DNA of 64,000 nucleotides from Alicyclobacillus sp. SO9 (GTDB lineage Bacteria > Bacillota > Bacilli > Alicyclobacillales > Alicyclobacillaceae). The DNA is taken from the NCBI RefSeq assembly GCF_016406125.1, contig NZ_CP066339.1, forward strand, positions 620,001 to 684,000, written 5' to 3'. A program made the position numbers and the translations under genes. This document shows, piece after piece, positions 47,259 through 56,354 of this stretch (its first letter is position 1; each line of letters opens with the position of its first letter). The notes under the pieces were generated by a model. The model did no database searches, was not told the DNA's origin, and worked only from the letters and a program-made list of their open reading frames with translations.

Positions 47259-49001
47259 TTGGCCACCGACAAGTCAGAGAACTATACACTAAACTATAAA
47301 ATGCTGAGGACGGGTAACAACGTCATCGACATGCGCTTGGATGCAGCCTATTTTTTTGAAAGAGGCGTTCACTTCCTAGAACGAAATCATCTTTCCAAGG
47401 CCTTGCGGGCCTTTCAGAGGACAATCGAGTACGAGCCGGAGAATCCGGTCAACCACTTTAATCTCGCCGGTGTGCTGTCAGAAATGGGCGACTTTGAGGC
47501 ATCGAACAAAGTCCTCCTGCACGTTTTAAACGACTTGGACCCAACTATGGCAGAATGCCAATTTTACTTGGCGAACAACTATGCCAACATGGGGGAATAC
47601 GAGGCTGCAGAGGAGCATGTGCTGCGCTATCTGGATTCCGATCCAGACGGTGAATACGCTCCAGACGCTGAGGAAATGCTGGCTCTGCTGGTAGATGAGT
47701 TCGGCGGCGGCAGGGCATATGAACGCTGGCGGGAATCCCAGGCTGAGAAGGAAAGAAGTGCTGCTCATCGAGATGGACGTCACCTCTTGGAAGCAGGTCA
47801 CTTTGAAGCAGCGGTAGAATATCTGGAAGACATTATTCAAGACCAACCGGACAATCTGGCTGCGATGAATAACCTTTCCCTAGCTTATTACTATACTGCG
47901 ATGCACGACGAAGCCATTGCAACCACCGAACGGGTTCTGGAGATACAGCCTGACAATATTCACGCACTTTGTAATCTGACCGTATACAGTATTCATCAAG
48001 GGCCGAAGGCACGGCTGTATGAGTGTGTAGATAAGCTTCGCAGGGTATTCCCGCTGCACTACGACCAGGCCATGAAAGTCGGAACAACACTGGGTCTGGT
48101 TGGTGACCACGAAACCGCTCTTCAAATGTTCACTGTCCTGGCCAAATTGGTTGAGATTCCTGATGCGGCACTGATGCATTCCATTGCTGCAGCGGCAGCC
48201 AATACAGGTCGTTTTGCAACCGCTCGCAAATGGTGGAAGCAGTTGCGGCAGTTGCCTGACTTGGAGGCGGTGGCAGATTACCATCTGGACCGTCTGGACA
48301 CCGCAGTCAACACAAACGCGCACAGTCTGCGAGTGAGTTACCAGTATGACTTGCCCATAGAAAATCAGTTTGCCGAGATGAAGCGCAGGCTGAACAGCGC
48401 GCAGCCTTCGGAATGGCAGGACGATCCGGTCCTTCGCGCTTCGATGTACTGGGGGCTGCGCCATGGCAACGGCGAGACAAGAAGGGCGGTTATCCGCACT
48501 TTAGCCATTATTGGCGACGAAGATGCACAGAAAGCCTTACGACTGTTTGTACGTCGTACTGATGTCTCACAATCAATTCGCCAGGTGGCATTGTCTGCTC
48601 TAAAAATCTGTGATCCCAACGGGATGGTTGAATACTACGACGGAACGCAAATAGTCAAGCAGCCCTTGGACAACTTGCCGTGGGAGATGCTGCTTCAGGT
48701 TGATTCACAGTGGAGTGCCATTTGGCAGCAAACACAGGCAATGTTGCACAAGAAAAACTGTACGGATTGCCATTTGCCGGCCAAGACGGCTTGGCTCGGC
48801 TTTTTGAAACGTCTGTTTATCCGCAATGACGTACGCGTTATCAAGCCTGAGGTTTGGGTTGCGGGGCTTGTCTACCTTGCCATCAAGGGAGCCGGCCAAA
48901 AAACGTCTCAAAAGGAAGTTGCAGAGTCGCTGGGTGTATCCGTTTCATCGCTGCGAAAGGCCAGCAGACGGCTGCAGACTTACTTTCCTTTGAACAAGTG
49001 A
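47259..49001 (+). CDS. TPR-repeat protein with C-terminal HTH-like segment
   Basis: This 580-residue cytoplasmic protein has TPR units at about residues 28-140 (LERNHLSKALRAFQRTIEYEPENPVNHFNLAGVLSEMGDFEAS) and 175-260 (LEAGHFEAAVEYLEDIIQDQPDNLAAMNNLSLAYYYTAMHDEAI). A HEAT-like helical region follows, then a C-terminal helix-turn-helix-like sequence (QKEVAESLGVSVSSLRKASRRLQTYF) and a CTDCHLP cysteine pair. TTG 47259 has GGGGGAGG 8 bases upstream. It lies four bases before selB, suggesting one transcript. The function is not known; the combination suggests a protein-protein scaffold or regulator. Confidence 0.82.
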   Translation: MATDKSENYTLNYKMLRTGNNVIDMRLDAAYFFERGVHFLERNHLSKALRAFQRTIEYEPENPVNHFNLAGVLSEMGDFEASNKVLLHVLNDLDPTMAECQFYLANNYANMGEYEAAEEHVLRYLDSDPDGEYAPDAEEMLALLVDEFGGGRAYERWRESQAEKERSAAHRDGRHLLEAGHFEAAVEYLEDIIQDQPDNLAAMNNLSLAYYYTAMHDEAIATTERVLEIQPDNIHALCNLTVYSIHQGPKARLYECVDKLRRVFPLHYDQAMKVGTTLGLVGDHETALQMFTVLAKLVEIPDAALMHSIAAAAANTGRFATARKWWKQLRQLPDLEAVADYHLDRLDTAVNTNAHSLRVSYQYDLPIENQFAEMKRRLNSAQPSEWQDDPVLRASMYWGLRHGNGETRRAVIRTLAIIGDEDAQKALRLFVRRTDVSQSIRQVALSALKICDPNGMVEYYDGTQIVKQPLDNLPWEMLLQVDSQWSAIWQQTQAMLHKKNCTDCHLPAKTAWLGFLKRLFIRNDVRVIKPEVWVAGLVYLAIKGAGQKTSQKEVAESLGVSVSSLRKASRRLQTYFPLNK

Positions 49002-49005
49002 GGGC

Positions 49006-50961
49006 ATGCGGGTGACAGAACGACACGTTGTAATTGGGACAGCTGGGCATATCGATCACGGTAAAACGATGCTTGTTCAGGCATTGACGGGGAAAAACAC
49101 TGACAGGCTGCAGGAAGAACAGAACCGCGGTATTTCTATAGATATTGATTTTGCACCATTGCGGTTCTCTGATGCAACGGTAGCCGGGATTGTTGATGTA
49201 CCGGGGCATGAGCGTTTTGTCAGAAACATGGTTGCGGGAGCCGCCGGCATTGACGGTGCCCTTGTGGTTGTGGACGTAAACGAGGGACTGATGCCGCAGA
49301 CTTATGAACACTTGGCAATTTTGCAGTTGCTTGGTGTGACACAGGGTGTAGTAGCCTTGACTAAAGTAGACTTGGCAGATTCAGATTTGACTCAAATTGC
49401 AGTCGATGTCATTCAGGAAAGCCTCGCCGATACCCCTTTTTTTGAGTCTCCAATTGTCCCTGTCAGTGCAAAGACCGGCCAGGGTTTGGAAGCGTTGAAA
49501 GAAGCCCTGTATCAACTCGTACAGAGCTGTGAGACACGAGATGCTTCAGGTGCCTTTCGTCTTCCCATTGACAAAGTCTTTTCTGTTCCGGGATTCGGAA
49601 CGGTCGTCAGCGGGACAATTTGGCGCGGTCAAATTAATACAGGTGATTCAGTGGAACTGTTGCCAGGGGGAAAAGAAGCCAGGGTGCGGGGGATTCAGGT
49701 TCATGGTGAGAAGGTACAGGCGGCCAAAGCCGGACAGCGGGCCGCATTGAACCTGACGGGTGTCGACAAACATGAATTGCGCCGAGGTTTCACAGCATCA
49801 GCTTTTGGAACGCTGCACGAGACGCAGCTTATAGATGCAAAAGTTCACGTTTTGGACGGACGAGAGAAAGCCGTCGAGCACCGTGAAAGAGTCCATTTTC
49901 ACCTGGGGACAAGTGAAGCCATTGGGACATTGCTCCTGCTCGAAGACGACGTACTCACTGCAGGTTCGGAAGCCTATGTCCAAATACAACTGGACAGGCC
50001 AGTTGTATGTGACACATTGGACTTTTTTGTCTTGCGCAGCTACTCACCCGTCACGACAATAGGCGGCGGTCGAGTCATCGATGTGGCTCCGACGCGTTTG
50101 CACCGGCGAAAACGATCAAATGTATTGGAAATGCTGTCTGAGAGAGACAGTGATAGTCCACAGCAGCGACTGTTGGCCATACTCGGGCGCAAGGCGTGCA
50201 TACCGGTAGCTGAAATTGCGGCCGCGCTGAGCCTAACCGTTGCTGAGGCTGCGGACTTGCTGCAAAGGGCACAAGCTGAACAGACGGTGGTCGAACTCCC
50301 TAGCGGCTGGATGAAGACGGCGCATGTGGAGGAAACACTGAGGGACATGGAACAGGCTCTGTGGGAATTGCACCAGAAGCAACGTTTTTTGAACTGGGTG
50401 CAGCGGACGCGATTGCTTGCTGCTGCGGGCAACGGATTGCCACGGGGGAACCGGACCAGCGCTCACAGCGGTGCTGAAAGCGAGTTTTCACAGCGCGACT
50501 TACTGTGGTTACTGCAAGAAGGCAGCCGTGAGCAGCGCTGGATTGTAAAGGAAACACGGGTGAAGGCAACAGACTGGAAGGTGACTCTTGGTGATGAGGA
50601 GTCGTTCATTCTTTCCAAGCTCCAGCATATGTTAAGCAGTGCCGGACTACAGCCGGTTTCGGTCGCGGAACTGAAGGCGGTAGTCCCGAAGCGCGACAGA
50701 ATTGCAGAGGCGCTGCTGCGGCATCTAGAAGAAGCAGGGACAGCTCTCGAGTTAACCGAGGGGCTGTGGCTTCACAAGGCTGCGCTGGACGCTGCAGTCG
50801 ACAGCTTACGTGAGTTGTACGCGGCACAGGGACCGTTTACGGTCGCCATGGCCAGGGACGCATTAGCGTCAAATCGAAAGATTACAGTCATGTTGCTGGA
50901 GTACTTGGATGAGCGGAAGGTGACTCATCGAAAAGAAGATGTGCGAACCATTACACTCTGA
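49006..50961 (+). CDS. selB: Selenocysteine-specific translation elongation factor SelB
   Basis: This 651-residue GTPase delivers Sec-tRNA to UGA codons with a SECIS element. GTPase motifs are G1 (GTAGHIDHGKTMLV), the switch RLQEEQNRGISIDIDFA, G3 (DVPGHERFVRNM) and G4 (LTKVDLAD). EF-Tu-like domains II and III follow (DKVFSVPGFGTVVSGTIWRG), then C-terminal winged-helix domains (about residues 380-650) that bind the mRNA hairpin. ATG 49006 is preceded by GTGAGGG. No selA, selD or tRNA-Sec gene was found in this window, though these often lie next to selB. Confidence 0.94.
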   Translation: MRVTERHVVIGTAGHIDHGKTMLVQALTGKNTDRLQEEQNRGISIDIDFAPLRFSDATVAGIVDVPGHERFVRNMVAGAAGIDGALVVVDVNEGLMPQTYEHLAILQLLGVTQGVVALTKVDLADSDLTQIAVDVIQESLADTPFFESPIVPVSAKTGQGLEALKEALYQLVQSCETRDASGAFRLPIDKVFSVPGFGTVVSGTIWRGQINTGDSVELLPGGKEARVRGIQVHGEKVQAAKAGQRAALNLTGVDKHELRRGFTASAFGTLHETQLIDAKVHVLDGREKAVEHRERVHFHLGTSEAIGTLLLLEDDVLTAGSEAYVQIQLDRPVVCDTLDFFVLRSYSPVTTIGGGRVIDVAPTRLHRRKRSNVLEMLSERDSDSPQQRLLAILGRKACIPVAEIAAALSLTVAEAADLLQRAQAEQTVVELPSGWMKTAHVEETLRDMEQALWELHQKQRFLNWVQRTRLLAAAGNGLPRGNRTSAHSGAESEFSQRDLLWLLQEGSREQRWIVKETRVKATDWKVTLGDEESFILSKLQHMLSSAGLQPVSVAELKAVVPKRDRIAEALLRHLEEAGTALELTEGLWLHKAALDAAVDSLRELYAAQGPFTVAMARDALASNRKITVMLLEYLDERKVTHRKEDVRTITL

Positions 50962-51112
50962 GTTAAAAACGGGGCTTGACCGACTCAATTTGAAACTTTT
51001 TTTCTTGTGTAACAAATTCTTAAAGCCAATGTAATATGAATGCAACATGGGCACTGTACTATAAGGGTGCATCACATTTGACCCCCTTATTGAATATATT
51101 TACGTTGCAGTT

Positions 51113-51138
51113 GGCGCCCCGGTATGGCGCCTTTTTTT
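51113..51138 (+). terminator. Rho-independent terminator after selB
   Basis: GGCGCC (51113-51118) pairs with GGCGCC (51126-51131), followed by eight T residues. Before it lie an ATAAGGG/CCCTTAT hairpin (51061-51067 / 51084-51090) and an AT-rich TAATAT -10-like sequence (near 51030). A short independent RNA ending here is therefore possible; otherwise it ends the selB transcript. Confidence 0.88.
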
Positions 51139-51232
51139 TATTTCGTGTAGGATCATAAAAGTGGTACCCAATGAGCGAGTCTGATGTGAAAACGGAAAGA
51201 CCGCGAGCTCGACATCGTGGAGTGATGAACTT

Positions 51233-51709
51233 ATGCAAATCATCGTGAATACCTGTTTGCGTTTTAACGAGGGTATTGTGATGATTCAAAAGCCTCGCCG
51301 AGGCTGGTGGTATCTCCCAGGCGGAAAAGTAGATGCGGGCGAGACGTGGCTCGAAGCCGCGGTTCGCGAAGTTAGGGAAGAAACAGGACTGATTGTCGGA
51401 AATGTGACTTTGGCCGGTATTTATTTGGTCCGTACGCAAACGTCGCCCGGTGTGTTTGAAGACGTTCGAACAATTGTACAATTCGCAACTGAAGACATCT
51501 CTGGGGAAATGAACGTGCATTCGCGTGAAGGCAAGCTTGAAGTAGTGTCGTTGCAACAACTAGAAAAGCTGCCGATGAATGAAGGTGACAGGTGGATGGT
51601 GAAAAATACACTTGCAACCGGTTTTGAATCACAGGTAGTTCATTTCGGCAAGTTTTCGTACACAGCTGCAGAGGAACTTCTTGACTGGGCAATCCACCCA
51701 GGCATTTAG
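51233..51709 (+). CDS. NUDIX hydrolase, YvcI-like
   Basis: This 158-residue protein has a complete Nudix box ([26 protein letters not shown]), with the catalytic REVREE residues, after WWYLPGG. It hydrolyses a nucleoside diphosphate-linked substrate; which one is unknown. ATG 51233 follows a GGAGTGATG-type Shine-Dalgarno. The position upstream of glcK-rapZ-yvcK-whiA-crh matches yvcI in Bacillus, apart from the intervening glucokinase gene. Confidence 0.87.
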   Translation: MQIIVNTCLRFNEGIVMIQKPRRGWWYLPGGKVDAGETWLEAAVREVREETGLIVGNVTLAGIYLVRTQTSPGVFEDVRTIVQFATEDISGEMNVHSREGKLEVVSLQQLEKLPMNEGDRWMVKNTLATGFESQVVHFGKFSYTAAEELLDWAIHPGI

Positions 51710-51841
51710 GAAGCATGAGTTTGGATATTTTATGTGAAGGGCTTCTTATCCATACAACAGGTCAATACAACAGGTTTTATGCCACATCGTGCTGGTGCGA
51801 TGTAAATACTGCGTGTAATTGCGTGAAGGGGTACAAGTGGA

Positions 51842-52780
51842 GTGAGATATTTTTTTGGAGTGGACATAGGCGGAACCTCGGTCAAAACTGCTTTAGTGAC
51901 CGACACGGGAGAAATCAAGTACAAGCAAAAGGTTGACACGCATGCCAATAGGGGCTTCGAGGATATGGCAGCTCGACTGTACGACACGTTATTACACTCC
52001 TGTTCCCAGGTCAGTATTGATGTAAGTCAGGTGGAGGGCGTAGGTGTTGGTGTTCCGGCGTTCTTGGATGATAATCAGTCGGTGATTATAGAAGCAGTCA
52101 ATCTCGGGTGGACAAATGTTCCTTTAAAACAGCACTTCAGTTCTGTGTTCGGACTTCCTGTGGTTGTTGAAAATGATGCGAACGTGGCATCGCTGGGAGA
52201 AAGTTGGTTGGGAGCAGGCCGGGATTCTGCAAACGTATTGTGTGCAACCATTGGCACCGGAGTAGGCGGCGGCGTTGTCATTAACGGCAAATTGATTCGC
52301 GGTGTCACAGGGATGGCGGGTGAAGTTGGTCACTTGGTTGTGAAAAGAGATGGACCGCTGTGCAATTGTGGGAATAGAGGCTGTCTCGAAACCCTCGCTT
52401 CTGCCACTGCAATTGTTCGTCGCGCGAAGGAATTTCGCGAGTTAGGGCGAATTCCACAGGAGACAGAGTTGGCAGGTGCTGAATCCGTATTTCGACTTGC
52501 TTCTGATGGAAATGCTGCGGCACAGGAAGTAGTGGATGAAGCCGCTGATTGGTTGGGATATGGCTTGGCATTGGCTGCGACTGTCACCAATCCAGGCAAA
52601 ATCGTTGTTGGCGGCGGTGTCTCATATGCCGGTAATGTATTGCTCAATCCTGTTCGAAAGGCATTTGCACAGTTCAGTTTGTCGCGCGTAAACGAAGGCA
52701 CAGACATTGTTTTGGCAGAATTGGGAAATGATGCAGGTGTAATCGGAGCTGCACGTCTTGCGATTCAGTCACGACAGTAA
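51842..52780 (+). CDS. glcK: ROK-family glucokinase
   Basis: This 312-residue sugar kinase has the ATP-binding phosphate-1 motif GVDIGGTSVKTALV at the N terminus. Also visible are VENDANVASLGE, GTGVGGGVVINGKLIRG with the catalytic region, and the ROK zinc-binding motif CNCGNRGCLE. It phosphorylates glucose, probably that released by the alpha-glucosidase at 13326-15068. GTG 51842 has GAAGGGG upstream. It lies 15 bases before rapZ, so transcription with the rapZ cluster is likely. Confidence 0.92.
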   Translation: MRYFFGVDIGGTSVKTALVTDTGEIKYKQKVDTHANRGFEDMAARLYDTLLHSCSQVSIDVSQVEGVGVGVPAFLDDNQSVIIEAVNLGWTNVPLKQHFSSVFGLPVVVENDANVASLGESWLGAGRDSANVLCATIGTGVGGGVVINGKLIRGVTGMAGEVGHLVVKRDGPLCNCGNRGCLETLASATAIVRRAKEFRELGRIPQETELAGAESVFRLASDGNAAAQEVVDEAADWLGYGLALAATVTNPGKIVVGGGVSYAGNVLLNPVRKAFAQFSLSRVNEGTDIVLAELGNDAGVIGAARLAIQSRQ

Positions 52781-52795
52781 GAAGGAGTCGTAAAC

Positions 52796-53662
52796 ATGTC
52801 AAAATTGGTCGAAATCCTAATTATTACTGGACTTTCTGGGGCGGGAAAAACAGCCGCGATGCAGTCTTTGGAGGATATTGGCTATTTTTGCGTGGATAAC
52901 TTGCCGCCTGCTTTGATTCCCAAATTTGTTGAAATGGCAAAACAGTCAACCGATTCATTGAGAAAGGTGGCACTGGCCTGTGACTTGCGCGGGGGCTCAT
53001 TATTTCAGCCTCTGGTCAATACAGTACGTGAACTTCGAAAGGACTCCGGTGTCACGACAACAGTCATTTATCTGGAGGCCAGCGATGAAACGCTGGTCCG
53101 TCGTTTCAAGGAGACGAGAAGGCGACATCCGTTCCTTGAAAGCCAAGGTCTGTTGGAGGCCATTACAGAAGAGCGCCGGGCCCTGGAGCAAGTACGCGAT
53201 GAGGCTGACATCCTTCTCGATACAACGTCGTGGAAGCAGACTCGGTTGAAACGGGAACTGGTCCACCGATTTACTTCCAGTGCTGATGCTTTGCCGATTC
53301 ATGTTATTTCCTTCGGATTTAAGTACGGGGTTCCAATTGATGCAGACATGATTTTCGATGTCAGATTCTTGCCAAATCCTCATTACGTTGCTGAATTACA
53401 GCCTTATACTGGGGAAGATGAGCCTGTTTACAAATACGTAATGGAGTGCGAGGCAACCCAAGTGTTCTTGAAGCACTTGGAGGACATGGTTGATTTTCTT
53501 ATCCCTGAATTTACGAAAGAAGGAAAGAGTCATTTGGTTGTCGGCGTTGGCTGTACAGGAGGAAAGCACCGCTCTGTGGCGATTGCCAAGCATTTGAAGG
53601 AGCATATTGATTCTGAAGCGGATGTATATTTGACACATCGTGACTATAAGCGGGAGGGCTAG
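52796..53662 (+). CDS. rapZ: RapZ/YvcJ family nucleotide-binding protein
   Basis: This 288-residue protein has Walker A (ITGLSGAGKTAAMQSLED) and CVDNLPPALIPKF in its N-terminal kinase-like domain. The C-terminal domain has VVGVGCTGGKHRSVAIAKHL, the RapZ signature. In E. coli RapZ is an RNase E adapter for glmZ decay; in Bacilli YvcJ hydrolyses GTP and affects competence. AAGGAG lies 8 bases before ATG 52796. It is followed after two bases by yvcK, as in Bacillus. Confidence 0.96.
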   Translation: MSKLVEILIITGLSGAGKTAAMQSLEDIGYFCVDNLPPALIPKFVEMAKQSTDSLRKVALACDLRGGSLFQPLVNTVRELRKDSGVTTTVIYLEASDETLVRRFKETRRRHPFLESQGLLEAITEERRALEQVRDEADILLDTTSWKQTRLKRELVHRFTSSADALPIHVISFGFKYGVPIDADMIFDVRFLPNPHYVAELQPYTGEDEPVYKYVMECEATQVFLKHLEDMVDFLIPEFTKEGKSHLVVGVGCTGGKHRSVAIAKHLKEHIDSEADVYLTHRDYKREG

Positions 53663-53664
53663 AT

Positions 53665-54837
53665 ATGCGCAGGTGGTGGCTGCTAGCCTGGACAATCGGA
53701 ATCTTTGGCTGCGGCATACTGGCCGGGGCTTTGAACATTACTCGATTGCGAAGCAATACCTTTGCCTTGGGTTCTGCGGTCCTGATTGTTGCCATGGTAA
53801 TGTTGGCCGGTGGATGGTGGAAGACGCTCCGCCAGACGAGAAAAAAGATGAAACAAATCGAGCGCCGGCAGCGCATTGTTACGATTGGCGGCGGCACTGG
53901 ATTGTCAGTGCTTCTCAGAGGGTTAAAGGAGTATGACGTCGACTTAACAGCAGTAGTGACTGTTGCTGACGATGGAGGCAGTTCAGGACGTTTGCGCTCT
54001 GATTTTGCCATGCCGCCGCCGGGAGATATAAGAAACTGTTTGGTAGCCCTGGCGGATACAGAACCATTGCTCGAGCGGCTTCTGCAATACCGGTTTGCAT
54101 CCGGCAGCGGATTGCGCGGGCATAGCTTTGGGAACTTATTTCTGGCAGCAATGACACATATTCTGGGAGATTTTGAAACGGCCATACGGGAAACAAGCCG
54201 GGTTCTTGCGGTTCACGGGCGTGTGCTTCCTGCTGCACGAGAAGATGTAAAGCTGCGGGCTGTCCTCCGGGACGGATCCATTGTCGAAGGTGAATCTAAT
54301 ATCCCCGAAGCGGGACAAAGCATTGAGCGCATTGAGTTGGTGCCGGCAGACGTCATGCCGTTGCCTGAAGCTGTAGAAGCGATTGAAAACGCCGATGCGA
54401 TTGTCATTGGTCCCGGCAGCTTATATACGAGTATTCTTCCCAATCTGCTTATACCAGGGATTACGGAGGCAATCATGAAGAGCCGGGCTAAGAAAATCTT
54501 TGTCTGCAACGTCATGACACAGCCAGGCGAAACAGACGCATTTTCGGCGTCCAGGCATGTAGAAGAGATATATCGGCATGTGCAGCATCGATTGTTTGAT
54601 TATATCCTTGTGAATGGAGCGTCGTTGCCGACAGAGGCACTGGAAAAGTACCAAGCTCAAAACTCCTACCCTGTTCTTGTCGACATGGAGCAGTTGCATA
54701 ACCTGGGACTTAAAGTTATTGCCAGAGATTTCGTGCACTACGCCACGTATGCTCGTCACGACAGTCGTTTGATTGCAGATCAAATCGTAAACCTCATCGG
54801 TTACGACAGGCGCTCAGCAACTTCATACGGTAAGTAA
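53665..54837 (+). CDS. yvcK: YvcK/GlmR family regulator (gluconeogenesis factor) with N-terminal membrane anchor
   Basis: This 390-residue protein has a CofD-like fold: IVTIGGGTGLSVLLRGLKEYDVDLTAVVTVADDGGSSGRLR, PPPGDIRNCLVALAD and DAIVIGPGSLYTSILPNLL. In Bacillus it binds UDP-GlcNAc and stimulates GlmS, supporting wall synthesis under gluconeogenic growth. Here about 70 residues precede the conserved domain, with two hydrophobic helices (WWLLAWTIGIFGCGILAGAL and FALGSAVLIVAMVMLAGGW). The B. subtilis protein is soluble and shorter. Membrane tethering is therefore expected. The start is ATG 53665, GGGAGGG upstream. Confidence 0.95.
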   Translation: MRRWWLLAWTIGIFGCGILAGALNITRLRSNTFALGSAVLIVAMVMLAGGWWKTLRQTRKKMKQIERRQRIVTIGGGTGLSVLLRGLKEYDVDLTAVVTVADDGGSSGRLRSDFAMPPPGDIRNCLVALADTEPLLERLLQYRFASGSGLRGHSFGNLFLAAMTHILGDFETAIRETSRVLAVHGRVLPAAREDVKLRAVLRDGSIVEGESNIPEAGQSIERIELVPADVMPLPEAVEAIENADAIVIGPGSLYTSILPNLLIPGITEAIMKSRAKKIFVCNVMTQPGETDAFSASRHVEEIYRHVQHRLFDYILVNGASLPTEALEKYQAQNSYPVLVDMEQLHNLGLKVIARDFVHYATYARHDSRLIADQIVNLIGYDRRSATSYGK

Positions 54838-54867
54838 AGTGATGCCTGGAAAGAGGATGTGGTGGTT

Positions 54868-55803
54868 GTGTCATTTGCATCTCGAACAAAAAAAGAGTTG
54901 ACTCTCATTGAAGAGTCTGACTGCTGTCAACGGACAGAACTGGAAGCGTTGATAACGGCAAACGGCAGATTGAAAACCATTGGGGGCCGCCCTGTCCTGG
55001 ACATTGAGACAGAGAATGTTGCTATTGCACGTCGCATCTATACCCTCATAAAAGCAGCCCTTACGGTTCATCCTGAAGTCGTTGTACGAAAAAAGATGCG
55101 TCTGAAAAAGAACAATGTATACGCAATCCGTCTTTCTACCCACCCGTTGGAATTGCTGCAACAACTCGGGTGGAACCGTCTTCCAAGTCCAGGCGCGGTA
55201 GAGCAATCGGTTCCAGTTCTCGACAAACGCCGCAAGCGTTGCTGTCAAAGGGCGTACCTGCGCGGTGTGTTCTTGGCCGGCGGCTCGGTAAACGACCCGG
55301 GGAGTAATTCCTATCACTTGGAAATCAGCGCATCCACGAAGGCGTTGGGTGAGATACTTATAAAGATGACAGATGCCTACGAACTGCATGCGAAACTAAT
55401 TCAGCGTAAACGCGGATACGTCCTTTATCTGAAGGAGGGCGAGAAGATTGTTGACTTTATGAGCATTATTGGTGCTCATCAGGCATTGCTGAAGTTTGAA
55501 GATGTTCGTATTCTTAAAGGAATGCGCAACCAAGTCAACAGACTTGTGAATTGTGAGACAGCAAATCTCAACAAGACCATTGGCGCTGCAGTTCGCCAAT
55601 TAGAAGTAATTCGATTTATAGATGAACACATGGGGATCCAAAATCTGCCGAATCACTTGCGAGAAGTGGCTGAACTCAGACAAAAGTATCCGGAGGTCAA
55701 CCTCCAGGAATTGACCGCAAGATTGGGAAACAAGGTCAGTAAGTCAGGATTAAACCACAGGTTTAGGAAATTAGAGCAGATTGCTGAACAACTCGGCAAA
55801 TAA
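54868..55803 (+). CDS. whiA: DNA-binding protein WhiA
   Basis: This 311-residue protein has an N-terminal LAGLIDADG-homing-endonuclease-like fold (MSFASRTKKELT..., YLRGVFLAGGSVNDPGSNSYHLEI) and a C-terminal helix-turn-helix (EVNLQELTARLGNKVSKSGLNHRFRKLEQIA). It is involved in sporulation in actinobacteria and in division and chromosome segregation in Bacillus. GTG 54868 gives the family N terminus MSFAS; GTG 54859 and 54862 are too close to the AAAGAGG Shine-Dalgarno. It follows yvcK and precedes crh. Confidence 0.96.
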   Translation: MSFASRTKKELTLIEESDCCQRTELEALITANGRLKTIGGRPVLDIETENVAIARRIYTLIKAALTVHPEVVVRKKMRLKKNNVYAIRLSTHPLELLQQLGWNRLPSPGAVEQSVPVLDKRRKRCCQRAYLRGVFLAGGSVNDPGSNSYHLEISASTKALGEILIKMTDAYELHAKLIQRKRGYVLYLKEGEKIVDFMSIIGAHQALLKFEDVRILKGMRNQVNRLVNCETANLNKTIGAAVRQLEVIRFIDEHMGIQNLPNHLREVAELRQKYPEVNLQELTARLGNKVSKSGLNHRFRKLEQIAEQLGK

Positions 55804-55831
55804 AAAGCAGTAATCCTGTGCGAAATGCACA

Positions 55832-55860
55832 TTGGTATAATGTCATACTTTTGCTATACT
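55832..55860 (+). promoter_or_regulatory. Promoter of crh
   Basis: TTGGTA (55832-55837), a 17-bp spacer and TATACT (55855-55860) lie 32 bp before crh. Crh may thus be made independently of whiA. Confidence 0.6.
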
Positions 55861-55891
55861 TTGCGCAATAGAATATGGAAGGAGATTGTTT

Positions 55892-56149
55892 ATGGTCGAA
55901 CAAACTATAACAGTTCGCTTACGTTCAGGTCTGCTGGCGCGTCCCGCTGCACTATTTGTTCAGGAGGCGAACAAATTTTCCAGTGATACCTTTGTTGAGA
56001 AAGACGGAAAATCTGTGAACGCTAAGAGCATCATGGGAATTATGTCATTAGCGATTGCAAACGGACAGCAGATTACGGTGAAAGCAGATGGCTCTGATGC
56101 CAAGGACGCTGTCAATCGACTTGTAGAGATGGTCAGTAACGAGGAGTAA
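55892..56149 (+). CDS. crh: Catabolite repression HPr-like protein Crh
   Basis: This 85-residue HPr-fold protein has the regulatory Ser46 in NAKSIMGIMSLA. The PTS phospho-histidine position (GLHARPA in HPr) reads GLLARPA, with Leu15. It therefore cannot carry PTS phosphate but can be phosphorylated by HprK (42385-43332) and bind CcpA. In B. subtilis Crh residue 15 is Gln. ATG 55892 has GGAAGGAG 7 bases upstream; TTG 55886 is not preferred. The gene order whiA-crh matches Bacillus. Confidence 0.95.
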   Translation: MVEQTITVRLRSGLLARPAALFVQEANKFSSDTFVEKDGKSVNAKSIMGIMSLAIANGQQITVKADGSDAKDAVNRLVEMVSNEE

Positions 56150-56354
56150 TTCTGATTTAAATGCATAAGGACATCTCTTAGGGTCGTATACTGGATTAAC
56201 GTCAAAGACGGTAAGACCCTTAGGGCATCACAATTCTCTAGATGTTCCGCAGTTCTGTCCTAATGGACAGATTCATAAGTTCTAGTAAGAAGGTTCGAAT
56301 GAAGACGTCGGGCGTTTTCTCTAGGACAGACTGTGGGACAGGGGGAACACCGTG

